Shown here: positions 25,554-33,910 of the stretch, one piece after another | Numbering within the stretch: position 1 is the stretch's first letter | Layout: each line of letters starts with the position of its first letter | Source: an uncultured Pseudomonadota bacterium | GTDB taxonomy: Bacteria; Myxococcota_A; Bradymonadia; Bradymonadales; GCA-2716585 | Assembly: GCA_937123825.1 (NCBI GenBank) | Contig: CAKZKQ010000142.1 | Span: 1 to 44,745 of the forward strand | Direction: 5' to 3' | Length of the DNA stretch: 44,745 bases | The notes under the pieces: model-generated | What the model saw: only the letters and a program-made list of their open reading frames with translations | Databases searched by the model: none | What the model was told of the DNA's origin: nothing | Position numbers and translations under genes: made by a program

Positions 25554-25608
25554 CGGTGGTGGCGGTGAGCTTGCAAGCGCGGCTTAACTGGAGTAGTACA
25601 GAGTACCG

Positions 25609-25800
25609 ATGAACGAGCAGGATTACGATAAGCTTGTCATCTGGCAAGATATCCTTGACGAGATCATGGCCGGCCGTACCCAGGGCCATCGCTGTCCGAA
25701 GTGCCGAGCTCAAGGGCTCGAAGTGGAGCACACGCCAGCGCAGATTTTCATCAAGTGCAACGAGTGTGGCATCACCTTTAGGGGCCGTCTGCGCGTCTAA
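25609..25800 (+). CDS. Small zinc-ribbon protein inside the CIS cluster
   Basis: A 63-residue protein. A short helical start (MNEQDYDKLVIWQDILDEIM) is followed by a zinc ribbon with CPKC (Cys29, Cys32) and CNEC (Cys50, Cys53), then a basic end (FRGRLRV). It occupies the slot where most CIS clusters encode the gpV/gp5-like spike between hub and gp25. It is too small to be that spike. It could bind nucleic acid, or help assembly as a metal-bound structural piece. No strong ribosome site is seen, but the four cysteines and intact frame support a real gene. Confidence 0.7.
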   Translation: MNEQDYDKLVIWQDILDEIMAGRTQGHRCPKCRAQGLEVEHTPAQIFIKCNECGITFRGRLRV

Positions 25801-25862
25801 GCGGACCACCTTCCGGGGAAGTGTGACTGGGGGGTCGTGGTTCGGCGCAGGAGGTTCTCTGT

Positions 25863-26297
25863 GTGCCAACAGGACGATTACGCCTCATGCCGGAAGACCA
25901 GAAGAATTTTCTTGGACGTGGTTTTAATTTCCCGGTCAAGCTCAACCGCAACGGCGGCGTCGCCTCAAGTGCGTTTGAGGAGAACGTCGAGCAGTCCATC
26001 CAGATCATCATAGGGACTGCGCCGGGGGAACGTCAGATGCGGCCAGCGTTTGGGTGCAAGATCCACGATCTGCTCTTTGCGCCTGCCAACGTGACGACGT
26101 GTACGATGGCCTCGCTCTACGTCAAGGAGTCTCTGGTCTTGCATGAGCCGCGGATCAAGCACGTGGAGGTGCACGCGGAGTTGGTGCCAACGGCGCCAAA
26201 CCGCCTTAACCTGCACGTCAGCTACACCGTGCGAGCGAGCAACAACTATTTCAACAAGGTCTACCCCTTCTACCTGCGTCGAGAAGAGGATCTATGA
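25863..26297 (+). CDS. gp25-like baseplate wedge protein (Pvc9-like)
   Basis: A 144-residue GPW/gp25 family protein. It contains GRGFNFPVKLN, ENVEQSIQIIIGTAPGERQM, RPAFGCKIHDLLFAP and IKHVEVHAELVP. Gp25-like proteins link the sheath to the baseplate wedge and start sheath assembly. The GTG at 25863 has a good GCAGGAGG site eight bases upstream; the ATG at 25887 lacks one, so the GTG is preferred. Its TGA overlaps the ATG of the baseplate J gene (ATGA), so the two are translationally coupled. Confidence 0.92.
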   Translation: MPTGRLRLMPEDQKNFLGRGFNFPVKLNRNGGVASSAFEENVEQSIQIIIGTAPGERQMRPAFGCKIHDLLFAPANVTTCTMASLYVKESLVLHEPRIKHVEVHAELVPTAPNRLNLHVSYTVRASNNYFNKVYPFYLRREEDL

Positions 26298-29200
26298 TAC
26301 CGGCCCCGAACCTCGATGATCGTACCTTTGAGGACATTGTTCAGGAAGCCATTACGCTGATTCCGAAGTACTGCCCGGAGTGGACGAACCACAACCCGAC
26401 CGACCCGGGCATTACCTTGATCGAGCTTTTTGCGTGGATGATGGAAATGGTCATCTACCGGCTCAACAAGGTGACGGATAAGAACTATCTGGCCTTCTTG
26501 GACCTGATGGGGATCAACCTCCAGGCGCCGCAACCTGCGCGGGCGCTGTTGAGGTTTGATCTCTCGTCGCCCAACCGCACGCAGCGTGTGGAGGCGGGCA
26601 CCCAGGTGGCGACGCCGCAGACCGAGACCGAGGATGCGATCATCTTCGAGACGGCCCGCGATCTCCTGGTGCTGCCGCACAAGTTGATCAAGGTCTACAG
26701 CCAGTTCCACGATCAGTTCGCCGATCAGACCGATCTGGCCGGCGGTCAGCGCCCGGAGGGTTTTGCGGCCTTCATGGGTCAGCGGACCATTGAGCGCGTG
26801 CTCTACATTGGTGATGAGCGCTTTGCCAAGCTCAACGACGCGGCAATGTTGCGGCTGAACTTTACGACGCCCGAGACCGTGGGAACGGACTTCCCGCGTT
26901 TTCTGGAGTGGCAGTACTGGAACGGCCGTCGGTGGAAGGAGTTGATGACCTCGGCGATGGAGTTTAGCCGGGGCGAGATCGTCTTTGACCAGATTGATCA
27001 GATCGAGGAGTGCGAGGTCAACGGCCAGAAGGGCCACTGGATCCGCGGCGTGCTTGTGGAGGTGCCCCAGAACCAGGAGGCGACTCTGCTGGACACGATC
27101 CAGGCGCGCGTGGAGGTCATCGGCGAGGGCGTGGAGCCCGACGCGGTGCTGACCAACGACAGCACGGGCAACACCATCCCCCGGGATCTGTCCAAGAACT
27201 TTGCGCCTTTTGGGGACAACCCGCAGCCGGACACGGTGCTCTACATCGCCAGCGACGATTACTTCTCACAGCCCGAGGCCGACATCCGCATTGAGGTGCG
27301 CCTGTCGGACCCGACCGTCAAGGATCCGCCGCGTCCAAGCGCGGAGTTGGTGGTGGCCTGGGAGTACTTTGACGGCAAGAGCTGGTACGAGATGGCCCGC
27401 TCGACCCCAGATGGCCTTGAAGATGTGCTGGCGGGGACGCGCTTTGAGGATTCGACCAAGGCGCTCAGTCAGTCGGGCGCGATCTCGTTCCGCCGCCCGG
27501 AGTCGATGCAAACCACCGAAGTGTTTGGGTTGGAGCATCACTGGGTGCGGGCGCGGATCATCCAGGGCAACTACGGGGAGCCTGGTCAGTACGAACTCGA
27601 TGGTGACCGGTGGGTGTGGCACAACGACAACCCGCTGCGGCCGCCCTACGTCAAGAGCGTGCGTTTGAACTACTCGGAGGAGTCGAGGCCGGCCCAGAAG
27701 GTCACCAGCTTCAACGACTTCCACTACAGCGAGCACTCGGACCAGGCGGCCAACGAGGGCCGGGCCTTCCAGCCGTTTGCGCCCATCGCCGAGGCGTCGC
27801 CGACGCTCTACCTGGGCTTTGACCAGCCCTTCCCCAATGAGCCCATCCCGCTCTACATCAACACCACCGAGCGCACGGCGCTGGACCTGAGCCAGCAGTT
27901 CCGTGAGCACCTCCAGAAGTACTTTGCCCAGCAGGACGACATGCTCAGCCGCGAGCAGCGCGTGGTCTGGGAGTACTGGGACGGTGAGCGCTGGGCGTCG
28001 CTGGCGGTGACAGACCACACTCGCCAGTTTACGCAGTCGGGTTTTGTGGATTTCATTGGTCCAAAGGACTTTGCGGCGACCAAGCGCTTTGGCCACAGCC
28101 TCTATTGGTTGCGGGCGCGTTTGGAAATGGGCGGCTACGTGGAGTTGCCCAAGCTCAACCACATCACGGTCAACTGCGTCTACGCGCTCAACCAGCGCAC
28201 CATCCACAACGAGGTGCTCGGTTCGGCCGACGGGACGCCCAACCAGCGCTTTGAGCTGGATTGGCGGCCGGTGTTGGACGGGGAGGCGCTCTGGGTGCGC
28301 GAACGCGACCGTCCCAACGAGCGGGTGTTGGCGCAGCTTCGTGAGGCGCATGGCACAGACGACGTGGTCGAGGAGTCGACCGAACGCGGCGGCGGCCACT
28401 GGGTGCGCTGGCAGCGCGTGGAGTCGTTCTATGCATCGACCTCCGACAGTCGGCATTACAAGCTGGACGCCATTTTGGGCGACCTGGTCTTTGGGGACGG
28501 CTCCAACGGCATGGCGCCGCCCATCGGTGAGCGCAATGTGGTGATGCGGCTCTACAGGGTCGGCGGTGGTTCGAAGGGCAATGTGGGTGCGGGGGCGATC
28601 AACACGCTCAAGCGCTCCATCAGCTACATCGACACGGTCTACAACCCGTATGCGGCCGCTGGTGGCTCGGATCAGGAGAGCGTCGAGGAGGTCAAAGAGC
28701 GTGGCCCCTACGTGATCCGGTCTCGTTATCGTGCGGTGACCAAGGAAGACTTTGAGTGGTTGGCCATGCAGGCCAGCAACTCGATTGCGCGCGCGGCGTG
28801 TTTGCCTGCGACCGACCGAGAGGGTGAGGTCCAGGTGGTGGTGATTCCAAAGTTTGATGAGGCGACGACGGACTACAGCGAGAAGCTGACGCCCTCGACA
28901 GAGTTGCTGCGCCGGGTGGACAGCTTCCTGGCGGAGCGTCGCCTGGTGACGACGATCGTCAACGTCACCAAGCCTCGTTATGTGGACATCAGCGTCAAGG
29001 TTGATGTCATCCGGGCCACGACGGGTTCGAGCGAGAAGATCAAGCGTCAGATTGAGCGCTCGCTGCGCATCTTCCTGCACCCGCTGCGCGGCGGTCGCGG
29101 GGGCAAGGGCTGGGCCTTTGGTCGCAACGTCTTGAAGATGGACCTCTACCACGTGGTGGAGGAGGTCAACGGGGTGGAGTTTGTGGATCAGATCCGACTC

Positions 29201-29311
29201 TACGACGAGGACCGGAACATCTACGTGGATCAGATCAAGATTGGTCCAGGAGAGCTGCCCTTTCTGGTGGACATTGACATCACAGAGAAGGCTCGCGAGA
29301 AGCTGCTCTGA
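26294..29311 (+). CDS. Baseplate J/gp6-like wedge protein (Pvc11-like)
   Basis: A 1005-residue putative baseplate assembly protein. The N-terminus (MIPAPNLDDRTFEDIVQEAI, NHNPTDPGITLIELFAWMME, YRLNKVTDKNYLAFLDLMGI) is the standard opening of the large J-type proteins of CIS clusters. The C-terminal J core shows VGGGSKGNVGAGAINTLKRS and TKEDFEWLAMQASNSIARAA. The central region contains two related beta modules, each with an EYxDGKSWYEM or EYWDGERWASL tryptophan motif. It would dimerise into wedges around the hub. It is translationally coupled to gp25. Confidence 0.93.
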   Translation: MIPAPNLDDRTFEDIVQEAITLIPKYCPEWTNHNPTDPGITLIELFAWMMEMVIYRLNKVTDKNYLAFLDLMGINLQAPQPARALLRFDLSSPNRTQRVEAGTQVATPQTETEDAIIFETARDLLVLPHKLIKVYSQFHDQFADQTDLAGGQRPEGFAAFMGQRTIERVLYIGDERFAKLNDAAMLRLNFTTPETVGTDFPRFLEWQYWNGRRWKELMTSAMEFSRGEIVFDQIDQIEECEVNGQKGHWIRGVLVEVPQNQEATLLDTIQARVEVIGEGVEPDAVLTNDSTGNTIPRDLSKNFAPFGDNPQPDTVLYIASDDYFSQPEADIRIEVRLSDPTVKDPPRPSAELVVAWEYFDGKSWYEMARSTPDGLEDVLAGTRFEDSTKALSQSGAISFRRPESMQTTEVFGLEHHWVRARIIQGNYGEPGQYELDGDRWVWHNDNPLRPPYVKSVRLNYSEESRPAQKVTSFNDFHYSEHSDQAANEGRAFQPFAPIAEASPTLYLGFDQPFPNEPIPLYINTTERTALDLSQQFREHLQKYFAQQDDMLSREQRVVWEYWDGERWASLAVTDHTRQFTQSGFVDFIGPKDFAATKRFGHSLYWLRARLEMGGYVELPKLNHITVNCVYALNQRTIHNEVLGSADGTPNQRFELDWRPVLDGEALWVRERDRPNERVLAQLREAHGTDDVVEESTERGGGHWVRWQRVESFYASTSDSRHYKLDAILGDLVFGDGSNGMAPPIGERNVVMRLYRVGGGSKGNVGAGAINTLKRSISYIDTVYNPYAAAGGSDQESVEEVKERGPYVIRSRYRAVTKEDFEWLAMQASNSIARAACLPATDREGEVQVVVIPKFDEATTDYSEKLTPSTELLRRVDSFLAERRLVTTIVNVTKPRYVDISVKVDVIRATTGSSEKIKRQIERSLRIFLHPLRGGRGGKGWAFGRNVLKMDLYHVVEEVNGVEFVDQIRLYDEDRNIYVDQIKIGPGELPFLVDIDITEKAREKLL

Positions 29312-29392
29312 GGGGTGAATGGGTGCGGGGTTGGGCCAGAATGTGGCGCAGTTGTGGTGCGGTGAGGAGATGGCAGGGGGAGAGCAGGCCTG

Positions 29393-30283
29393 GTGAAGCT
29401 TAAGAAGCTCAAAGTGCCCAAGCTGGTGGGTTTGTCGGCGCGCAACGCCTCGGTGGTGTTGACCGCGGCGGGTTTTCCGTCGCCGGACATCCATTACACC
29501 GAGAGCTACGAGCCGGCTCTGACAGTGGTCTCCCAGGAGCCCACCCGGGGTCAGATCGTCGACAGCACCACCCAGGTGCGCCTGGAAGTCAGCCAGCGCA
29601 ACCTCATGCGCTTTATGCCCGGCATCTACCAGCGCACCGGCGAGGATGGCAGCAACTTCCTGCGGGACTTCTTCTGGATCGTGCAGCACCTGTTGGACGA
29701 CGTCGAGGGCAAGCTCGACGTCATCCACACCTACTTCGATCCCTACGAGACGCCCGAGGACTTTCTGCCCTGGCTGGCGTCCTGGGTGGCGTTCACGCTC
29801 GACGAGAACTGGCCGACGGAGAAGAAGCGCTACCTGCTTAAAAAAGCGGTGGATTTCTATCGGATCCGTGGCACGGTCAAGGGTCTAAAGCTCTTCTTGA
29901 AGCTCTTTACGGGCGTGGAGCCAGAGATCCTGGAGAACGAGTGGCCATTTCGGGGTTTTCAGATCGGGGTCAACTCGACCATCGGTCTGGACTCGATCAT
30001 CCTGCCGCCGGTGAATCTGGCCCACTGCTTCATCGTGGATTTCCCGATCCACCCTGAAGAGGTGACCGATGAGTTGATCATAAAGATCCACGACATCATC
30101 CAGGCCCAGAAGCCGGCCCACACGACCTACTTCCTGCGTTTCCGTGGGGAGCGCAGGTTGCTGTCGACCTTTGGCATCGTCATTGGCGAGCACGCCGTGG
30201 GCAGTGGGATGGAGATCGTCGAGACGGACGAAGAAGAACAAGAGTACGAAACGAGCACTGCTCTGGATTTGGAGCCATCGTAG
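29393..30283 (+). CDS. Tail protein I-like baseplate protein with N-terminal PASTA domain
   Basis: A 296-residue fusion. Residues about 5-67 form a PASTA-like domain (VPKLVGLSARNASVVLTAAG, VVSQEPTRGQIVDSTTQV). PASTA modules bind peptidoglycan or muropeptides in serine/threonine kinases and penicillin-binding proteins. Residues about 70-250 match phage tail protein I (P2 gpI-like): MPGIYQRT, FLRDFFWIVQHLLDDVEGKL, LPWLASWVAFTLDENW, and KKAVDFYRIRGTVKGLKLFL. The tail of the protein is acidic (EIVETDEEEQEYE). The start is GTG at 29393. The PASTA end might contact cell wall at the baseplate rim. The gene fits the usual order after baseplate J. Confidence 0.85.
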   Translation: MKLKKLKVPKLVGLSARNASVVLTAAGFPSPDIHYTESYEPALTVVSQEPTRGQIVDSTTQVRLEVSQRNLMRFMPGIYQRTGEDGSNFLRDFFWIVQHLLDDVEGKLDVIHTYFDPYETPEDFLPWLASWVAFTLDENWPTEKKRYLLKKAVDFYRIRGTVKGLKLFLKLFTGVEPEILENEWPFRGFQIGVNSTIGLDSIILPPVNLAHCFIVDFPIHPEEVTDELIIKIHDIIQAQKPAHTTYFLRFRGERRLLSTFGIVIGEHAVGSGMEIVETDEEEQEYETSTALDLEPS

Positions 30284-30346
30284 CCGGTCAGTTCCGGTGT
30301 CGGCGGCGACACAACGAGATAAGATTCTGTTAAGGAGAGGCGCCCG

Positions 30347-31942
30347 ATGGGTATTGAAGATAAGGTGTTCAAGCGCATCAACTTCTTCAAGGGCTTTGTG
30401 ACCACCGAAGACGATTGGAACGACGCCGAGCGGTATCATGTGGAGAAGCACAAGCTCCACAACCGGGCGTTCCACGGCGTGGGTGTGGTCACGGGCTGGG
30501 GAGAGGAGTTCCGGGTGGCGCCGCGCGGCAAGGCGGAGTTGTCGGCGGAGATTTTTCCGGGTTATGCCATTGATGGTCAAGGCAACGACATCATCTTGTG
30601 GAAGCCCACCATCCTGCCGATCAACAAGGGCGACTACAAGCTGCCCCAGACGATCTACCTGGTGGTGCGCTTTGTCGAGGAGTTGACCGACTTCATCGCC
30701 TACAAGCAGAACCTGGACTACAAGGGTCACCGCCGTGTGGCGGAGCTGTGCAAGCTGGAGTGGACTGAGAAAGAGCCCAACCCTGAGCACGACATTGAGC
30801 TGTGCCGCGTGCAGTTGACCCGCGATGCAACCGCGCTGTCGATGCCCAAAGACCCGCTCGACCCGGGGCCCAACACCATCGACCGCCGCTATGTCCCTTA
30901 TGCAGGCGTGGCGGGAGGGTTCATGGAAGCCCGACTGGCGTTGGAGCTGCGCATGCTCATTGAGCAGGCCCGCAAAACCTTCCTGTCGCTCTCACGCGAT
31001 CAACAGGTGGGCTCGGCGAGCAACGTCGCCCAGGCTATGATCACTGCGGGGATGCTGCTGGAGACCGGCAACCTGGGGCCCAACAACATGATGGGCATGA
31101 TGGGCATGCTGGCAGAACTCCAACAGGACGTCGTCAGCGAGATCGAGGCCACCAAGCCGGGCTTGAGCGCCAAAAAAGACTTCTCGGTCTTCAAGCGCAA
31201 TGTCGAGTACCTGCGGGACATGGCCGATGAAGGTCAGGCCGCCCAGGCCCAGGGCAACCCACCCCCGGTGGAGAAGCTCCTGGACGTGGTCTCCTATCAG
31301 TCCAAGGGTGCTTCGGCGATCGGCAACGTGGTCCGCGTGGCTGCTCCCGTGCGTCCCGTCGTGGTCACCCCCGACGAGCCGCTCGAAGAGGAAGCTGCAC
31401 CGGCCGCCCGCATCATCCTGGACAACGATCCTGGGTGGGAAGCGGTCAAGGTCCGCTCGGAGCCCTTCAGCGCCACGTTGAACGTCAACAGCGTCAACTG
31501 GACACTCATCGACGAGATCGACCTGCTGGACAAAGAGTCCGAAGAGCGCCACGCCTTCACCATCCGCGAAGCCCGCGACCAGTACCGCATGCGCCAGCGC
31601 CTGCGTTACCCCGACGGCGTCACGGTCCTCGACACCGGCATCGCGCATGAGGGTGGTTACGCAGAGTGGGAGATCCACAACGTCACCCCCAACGTCGATC
31701 TGGTCATTTTGCGCCGGATGGACTACGTGCGCGCCGACTACGAGTGCGAGATCTACTGCGAGGGCAACCTCATCGGCATCGTGCCCTGCCCCGGTGACGA
31801 CCGCCGCTTCCGGTGGCGCAACTGGCCCTTCCAGATTCCGGCGCAGTACATCACCAAAGACCGCCTGCGCATCCGTCAGGTCATCTTGACGGCCGACCGC
31901 GACATCAACTTCTTCCACTTGTGGTTCTACCAGGCGCTCTGA
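30347..31942 (+). CDS. CIS-associated protein of unknown function, possible outer baseplate or fibre-like protein
   Basis: A 531-residue protein starting MGIEDKVFKRINFFKGFVTT with a good AAGGAGAGG ribosome site. The N-terminal part (about 1-180, with DDWNDAERYHVEKHKLHNRA) resembles, from memory, proteins encoded at the end of CIS baseplate operons in other bacteria. The middle (about 185-320) is helical and Met-rich, with NNMMGMMGMLAELQQD. The C-terminal part (about 355-531) looks like a jelly-roll beta domain, rich in Trp, Tyr and Arg and ending INFFHLWFYQAL. Such a fold could be a carbohydrate-binding receptor tip, but that is inference. No other fibre gene is seen. It is the last clear CIS gene. 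Confidence 0.75.
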   Translation: MGIEDKVFKRINFFKGFVTTEDDWNDAERYHVEKHKLHNRAFHGVGVVTGWGEEFRVAPRGKAELSAEIFPGYAIDGQGNDIILWKPTILPINKGDYKLPQTIYLVVRFVEELTDFIAYKQNLDYKGHRRVAELCKLEWTEKEPNPEHDIELCRVQLTRDATALSMPKDPLDPGPNTIDRRYVPYAGVAGGFMEARLALELRMLIEQARKTFLSLSRDQQVGSASNVAQAMITAGMLLETGNLGPNNMMGMMGMLAELQQDVVSEIEATKPGLSAKKDFSVFKRNVEYLRDMADEGQAAQAQGNPPPVEKLLDVVSYQSKGASAIGNVVRVAAPVRPVVVTPDEPLEEEAAPAARIILDNDPGWEAVKVRSEPFSATLNVNSVNWTLIDEIDLLDKESEERHAFTIREARDQYRMRQRLRYPDGVTVLDTGIAHEGGYAEWEIHNVTPNVDLVILRRMDYVRADYECEIYCEGNLIGIVPCPGDDRRFRWRNWPFQIPAQYITKDRLRIRQVILTADRDINFFHLWFYQAL

Positions 31943-31968
31943 GCCTCTCCCCTTTCCCACACACCATC

Positions 31969-32751
31969 ATGCCACACACGCTCTACGCCATTGCCTTCTC
32001 ACACTATGTCGAGAAGGCGCGCTGGACTCTGGACCGCTTTGGCATCTCCTACGAGCAAAGCCTGCTGCTGCCTTTCTTTCACATCCCGGCGGTGGCCTGG
32101 GCGGTGCGTGGCCGCCCCGGTAAGGCAGACAAGACCTCCAGCCCGTTTTCCACGCCGTTGTTGGTCCTTGACGATGGTCAGGTGCTGCGCACCTCGACCG
32201 CAATCTCCAAGTGGGTCGACACACACTTTGCCAAGCAAGCCGGACAGAGCCTCTACCACTCCCCAGAGGTGGCCAAGCTGGAGCAGCGCTTCCACGACCG
32301 CCTGGGCCCCCACACTCGGCGCATGGCCTACTGGTACCTCTTGCCTCAAAGGACGTTGATGCGCGACATCGCACGCCGCAACGTCGGCGCAGCGCAGGCC
32401 ACCGCGTTTGGCGCCTCCCTGCCGCTGCTTGGCCCCGTCATGGCCCGCACGCTGGGCGTCAATCGGCCTGCTTATGAGCGCTCCTGCGCAAAACTCGACG
32501 CGCTCCTTGATGAAACCGATCAGATGCTCAAGGGTCGCAGTTACTTGGTGGGCGACCACCTCACCGCCGCCGACATCTCTCTGGCGACATTGCTGAGCCC
32601 CATGCTGCGCCCCCCCCCCTCCGGCCGCCACGTGCCCCCCCTTGACACCCTCCCTAAAGGCCTGCGCGCTCACATCGAAGCCACGCGCAACCGCCCCACG
32701 GGTCAATGGGCGCTGGAGCGCTTCGCCCAAGAACGCCTCCACACCCTCTAA
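31969..32751 (+). CDS. Glutathione S-transferase-like protein
   Basis: A 260-residue two-domain protein starting MPHTLYAIAFSHYVEKARWT. The N-terminal thioredoxin-like GST domain has STPLLVLDDGQVLRTSTAIS, which contains the cis-Pro and glutathione-contact Ser. The helical C-terminal domain has LKGRSYLVGDHLTAADISLA, the standard GST motif. It should conjugate or bind glutathione; the substrate is unknown. The gene begins 26 bases after the last CIS gene and may be read through from it, but nothing marks it as cargo. The frame is open back into the CIS gene; that longer start at 31813 is rejected because it overlaps real coding sequence. Confidence 0.83.
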   Translation: MPHTLYAIAFSHYVEKARWTLDRFGISYEQSLLLPFFHIPAVAWAVRGRPGKADKTSSPFSTPLLVLDDGQVLRTSTAISKWVDTHFAKQAGQSLYHSPEVAKLEQRFHDRLGPHTRRMAYWYLLPQRTLMRDIARRNVGAAQATAFGASLPLLGPVMARTLGVNRPAYERSCAKLDALLDETDQMLKGRSYLVGDHLTAADISLATLLSPMLRPPPSGRHVPPLDTLPKGLRAHIEATRNRPTGQWALERFAQERLHTL

Positions 32752-32856
32752 ACCCCCACCATCAAACTCGCCCTACCATAACTCAAGACACTGAACAAAA
32801 GAATTGACCCGCGAATCAAGGGCGAGTTAGCGTTCTCGAAGCTTGGCGATTGGGGA

Positions 32857-33786
32857 ATGGATATGGGCGGTGCAGAACAGCATACAAAACCACATGACGC
32901 GTTTGCCAAAGAGACGTTGGAATTTGCGTTGGGTCATCTGGGCAGGCTCGAAGCGCAGTACGCCATTGCCAGTCCCACACAACACGCTGACATTTACTTT
33001 GAGCCTGTTGATTCCAAAGGACTGCCCGGCTTTTGGACTCAGTTGGCGGATTCACCGGCCATTTTCGAGGTCTTCAGGCAAACCCCGGGATTGGACGCAT
33101 GTTTGGATGTGCTGGACAAGGCGCTCTCGCTCCACCGCCGCCAGCGTCCCAGGGTCAGCAATACCCAGAATTACACACGCGCTCGCACATGGTTGATCAG
33201 TCCAGGTATACCGCGCGGTGCATTGAAAGCACTCGGCGCAAAGCAAACCAACGGCCATCGATGGTCTCATGGGTTTTACGCGCTGCCCCAGGGGCTCAAA
33301 ACCCATATTGTGGTTTTGAGTCAGTTGCCACAAACCCCAGAAACTCTACCTTTAAGATTGATGGGGCGCGGTCATACACAAGCCGATGCCATCAAAGAGT
33401 TGCTGGAGATGCCGCAGGATAACCCCACGCGCGCAGGCCTCATGGAGTGCATGGTGCGCTGGCAAGCGAGCGTTTTGGCAACACATCAGACCACAAGGAC
33501 CAACGCTCAGGAGGAATTGTTGATGAATGTAGACCAACTCGTCCAAAAGTGGCGTAACGAAGCTTGGAACCAAGGAATTGAGAAAGGAAGGCAAAAGGGC
33601 CTGATTGAAGGAAGGCGTCAGAGCGCGCTCTTGGTATTGAAAGGGCGGTTTGGCGACGAGCACCCCTGGGAAAACTGGCTTGGTCGCATGGACAGTCCCG
33701 ACGCCTTTGATGCGCTGGTGAGGCTCGCCATTGCCAGTGAAGAGGTCGGAGACGTGGTGCGATGGTTGGAGTCTGAAGTCTTGTGA
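32857..33786 (+). CDS. Rpn/DUF4351-like hypothetical protein
   Basis: A 309-residue protein. The middle stretch (GFYALPQGLKTHIVVLSQLP, QTPETLPLRLMGRGHTQ) and the late, charged repeat IEKGRQKGLIEGRRQSALLV before LKGRFGDE resemble a large family of repetitive hypothetical proteins common in cyanobacteria and myxobacteria. Those are linked to Rpn/PD-(D/E)XK nuclease-like proteins. I see no clear catalytic triad, so nuclease activity is not claimed. Members often occur in many copies in accessory regions. Base composition is lower in GC than the CIS genes, which may reflect transfer. Confidence 0.6.
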   Translation: MDMGGAEQHTKPHDAFAKETLEFALGHLGRLEAQYAIASPTQHADIYFEPVDSKGLPGFWTQLADSPAIFEVFRQTPGLDACLDVLDKALSLHRRQRPRVSNTQNYTRARTWLISPGIPRGALKALGAKQTNGHRWSHGFYALPQGLKTHIVVLSQLPQTPETLPLRLMGRGHTQADAIKELLEMPQDNPTRAGLMECMVRWQASVLATHQTTRTNAQEELLMNVDQLVQKWRNEAWNQGIEKGRQKGLIEGRRQSALLVLKGRFGDEHPWENWLGRMDSPDAFDALVRLAIASEEVGDVVRWLESEVL

Positions 33787-33910
33787 AAGCGGGTTTGCCG
33801 CCGGACAGACAATCCAATAGACTCCCTGCGTTGCTGGCAGGCAGTGGGCAGTCCCCACACCTCACCATTGAATCCGAGGTGCGTGGACGTTGATGATGTT
33901 GGAGTAAGGC

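Noticed and set aside
27266..29728. 820-codon minus-strand open frame
   Set aside because: Antisense shadow of baseplate J and the following gene; no motif and no ribosome site that stands out.
12271..31942. Prophage or type VI secretion system
   Set aside because: No capsid, portal, terminase, integrase or lysis gene is present, and no TssJ/L/M membrane-complex gene. DUF4255, duplicated sheaths and LysM adaptor fit a CIS.
31969..32751. GST-like protein as an injected effector
   Set aside because: It follows the CIS operon closely but has no leader, fusion or toxin motif; it looks like an ordinary cytoplasmic GST.
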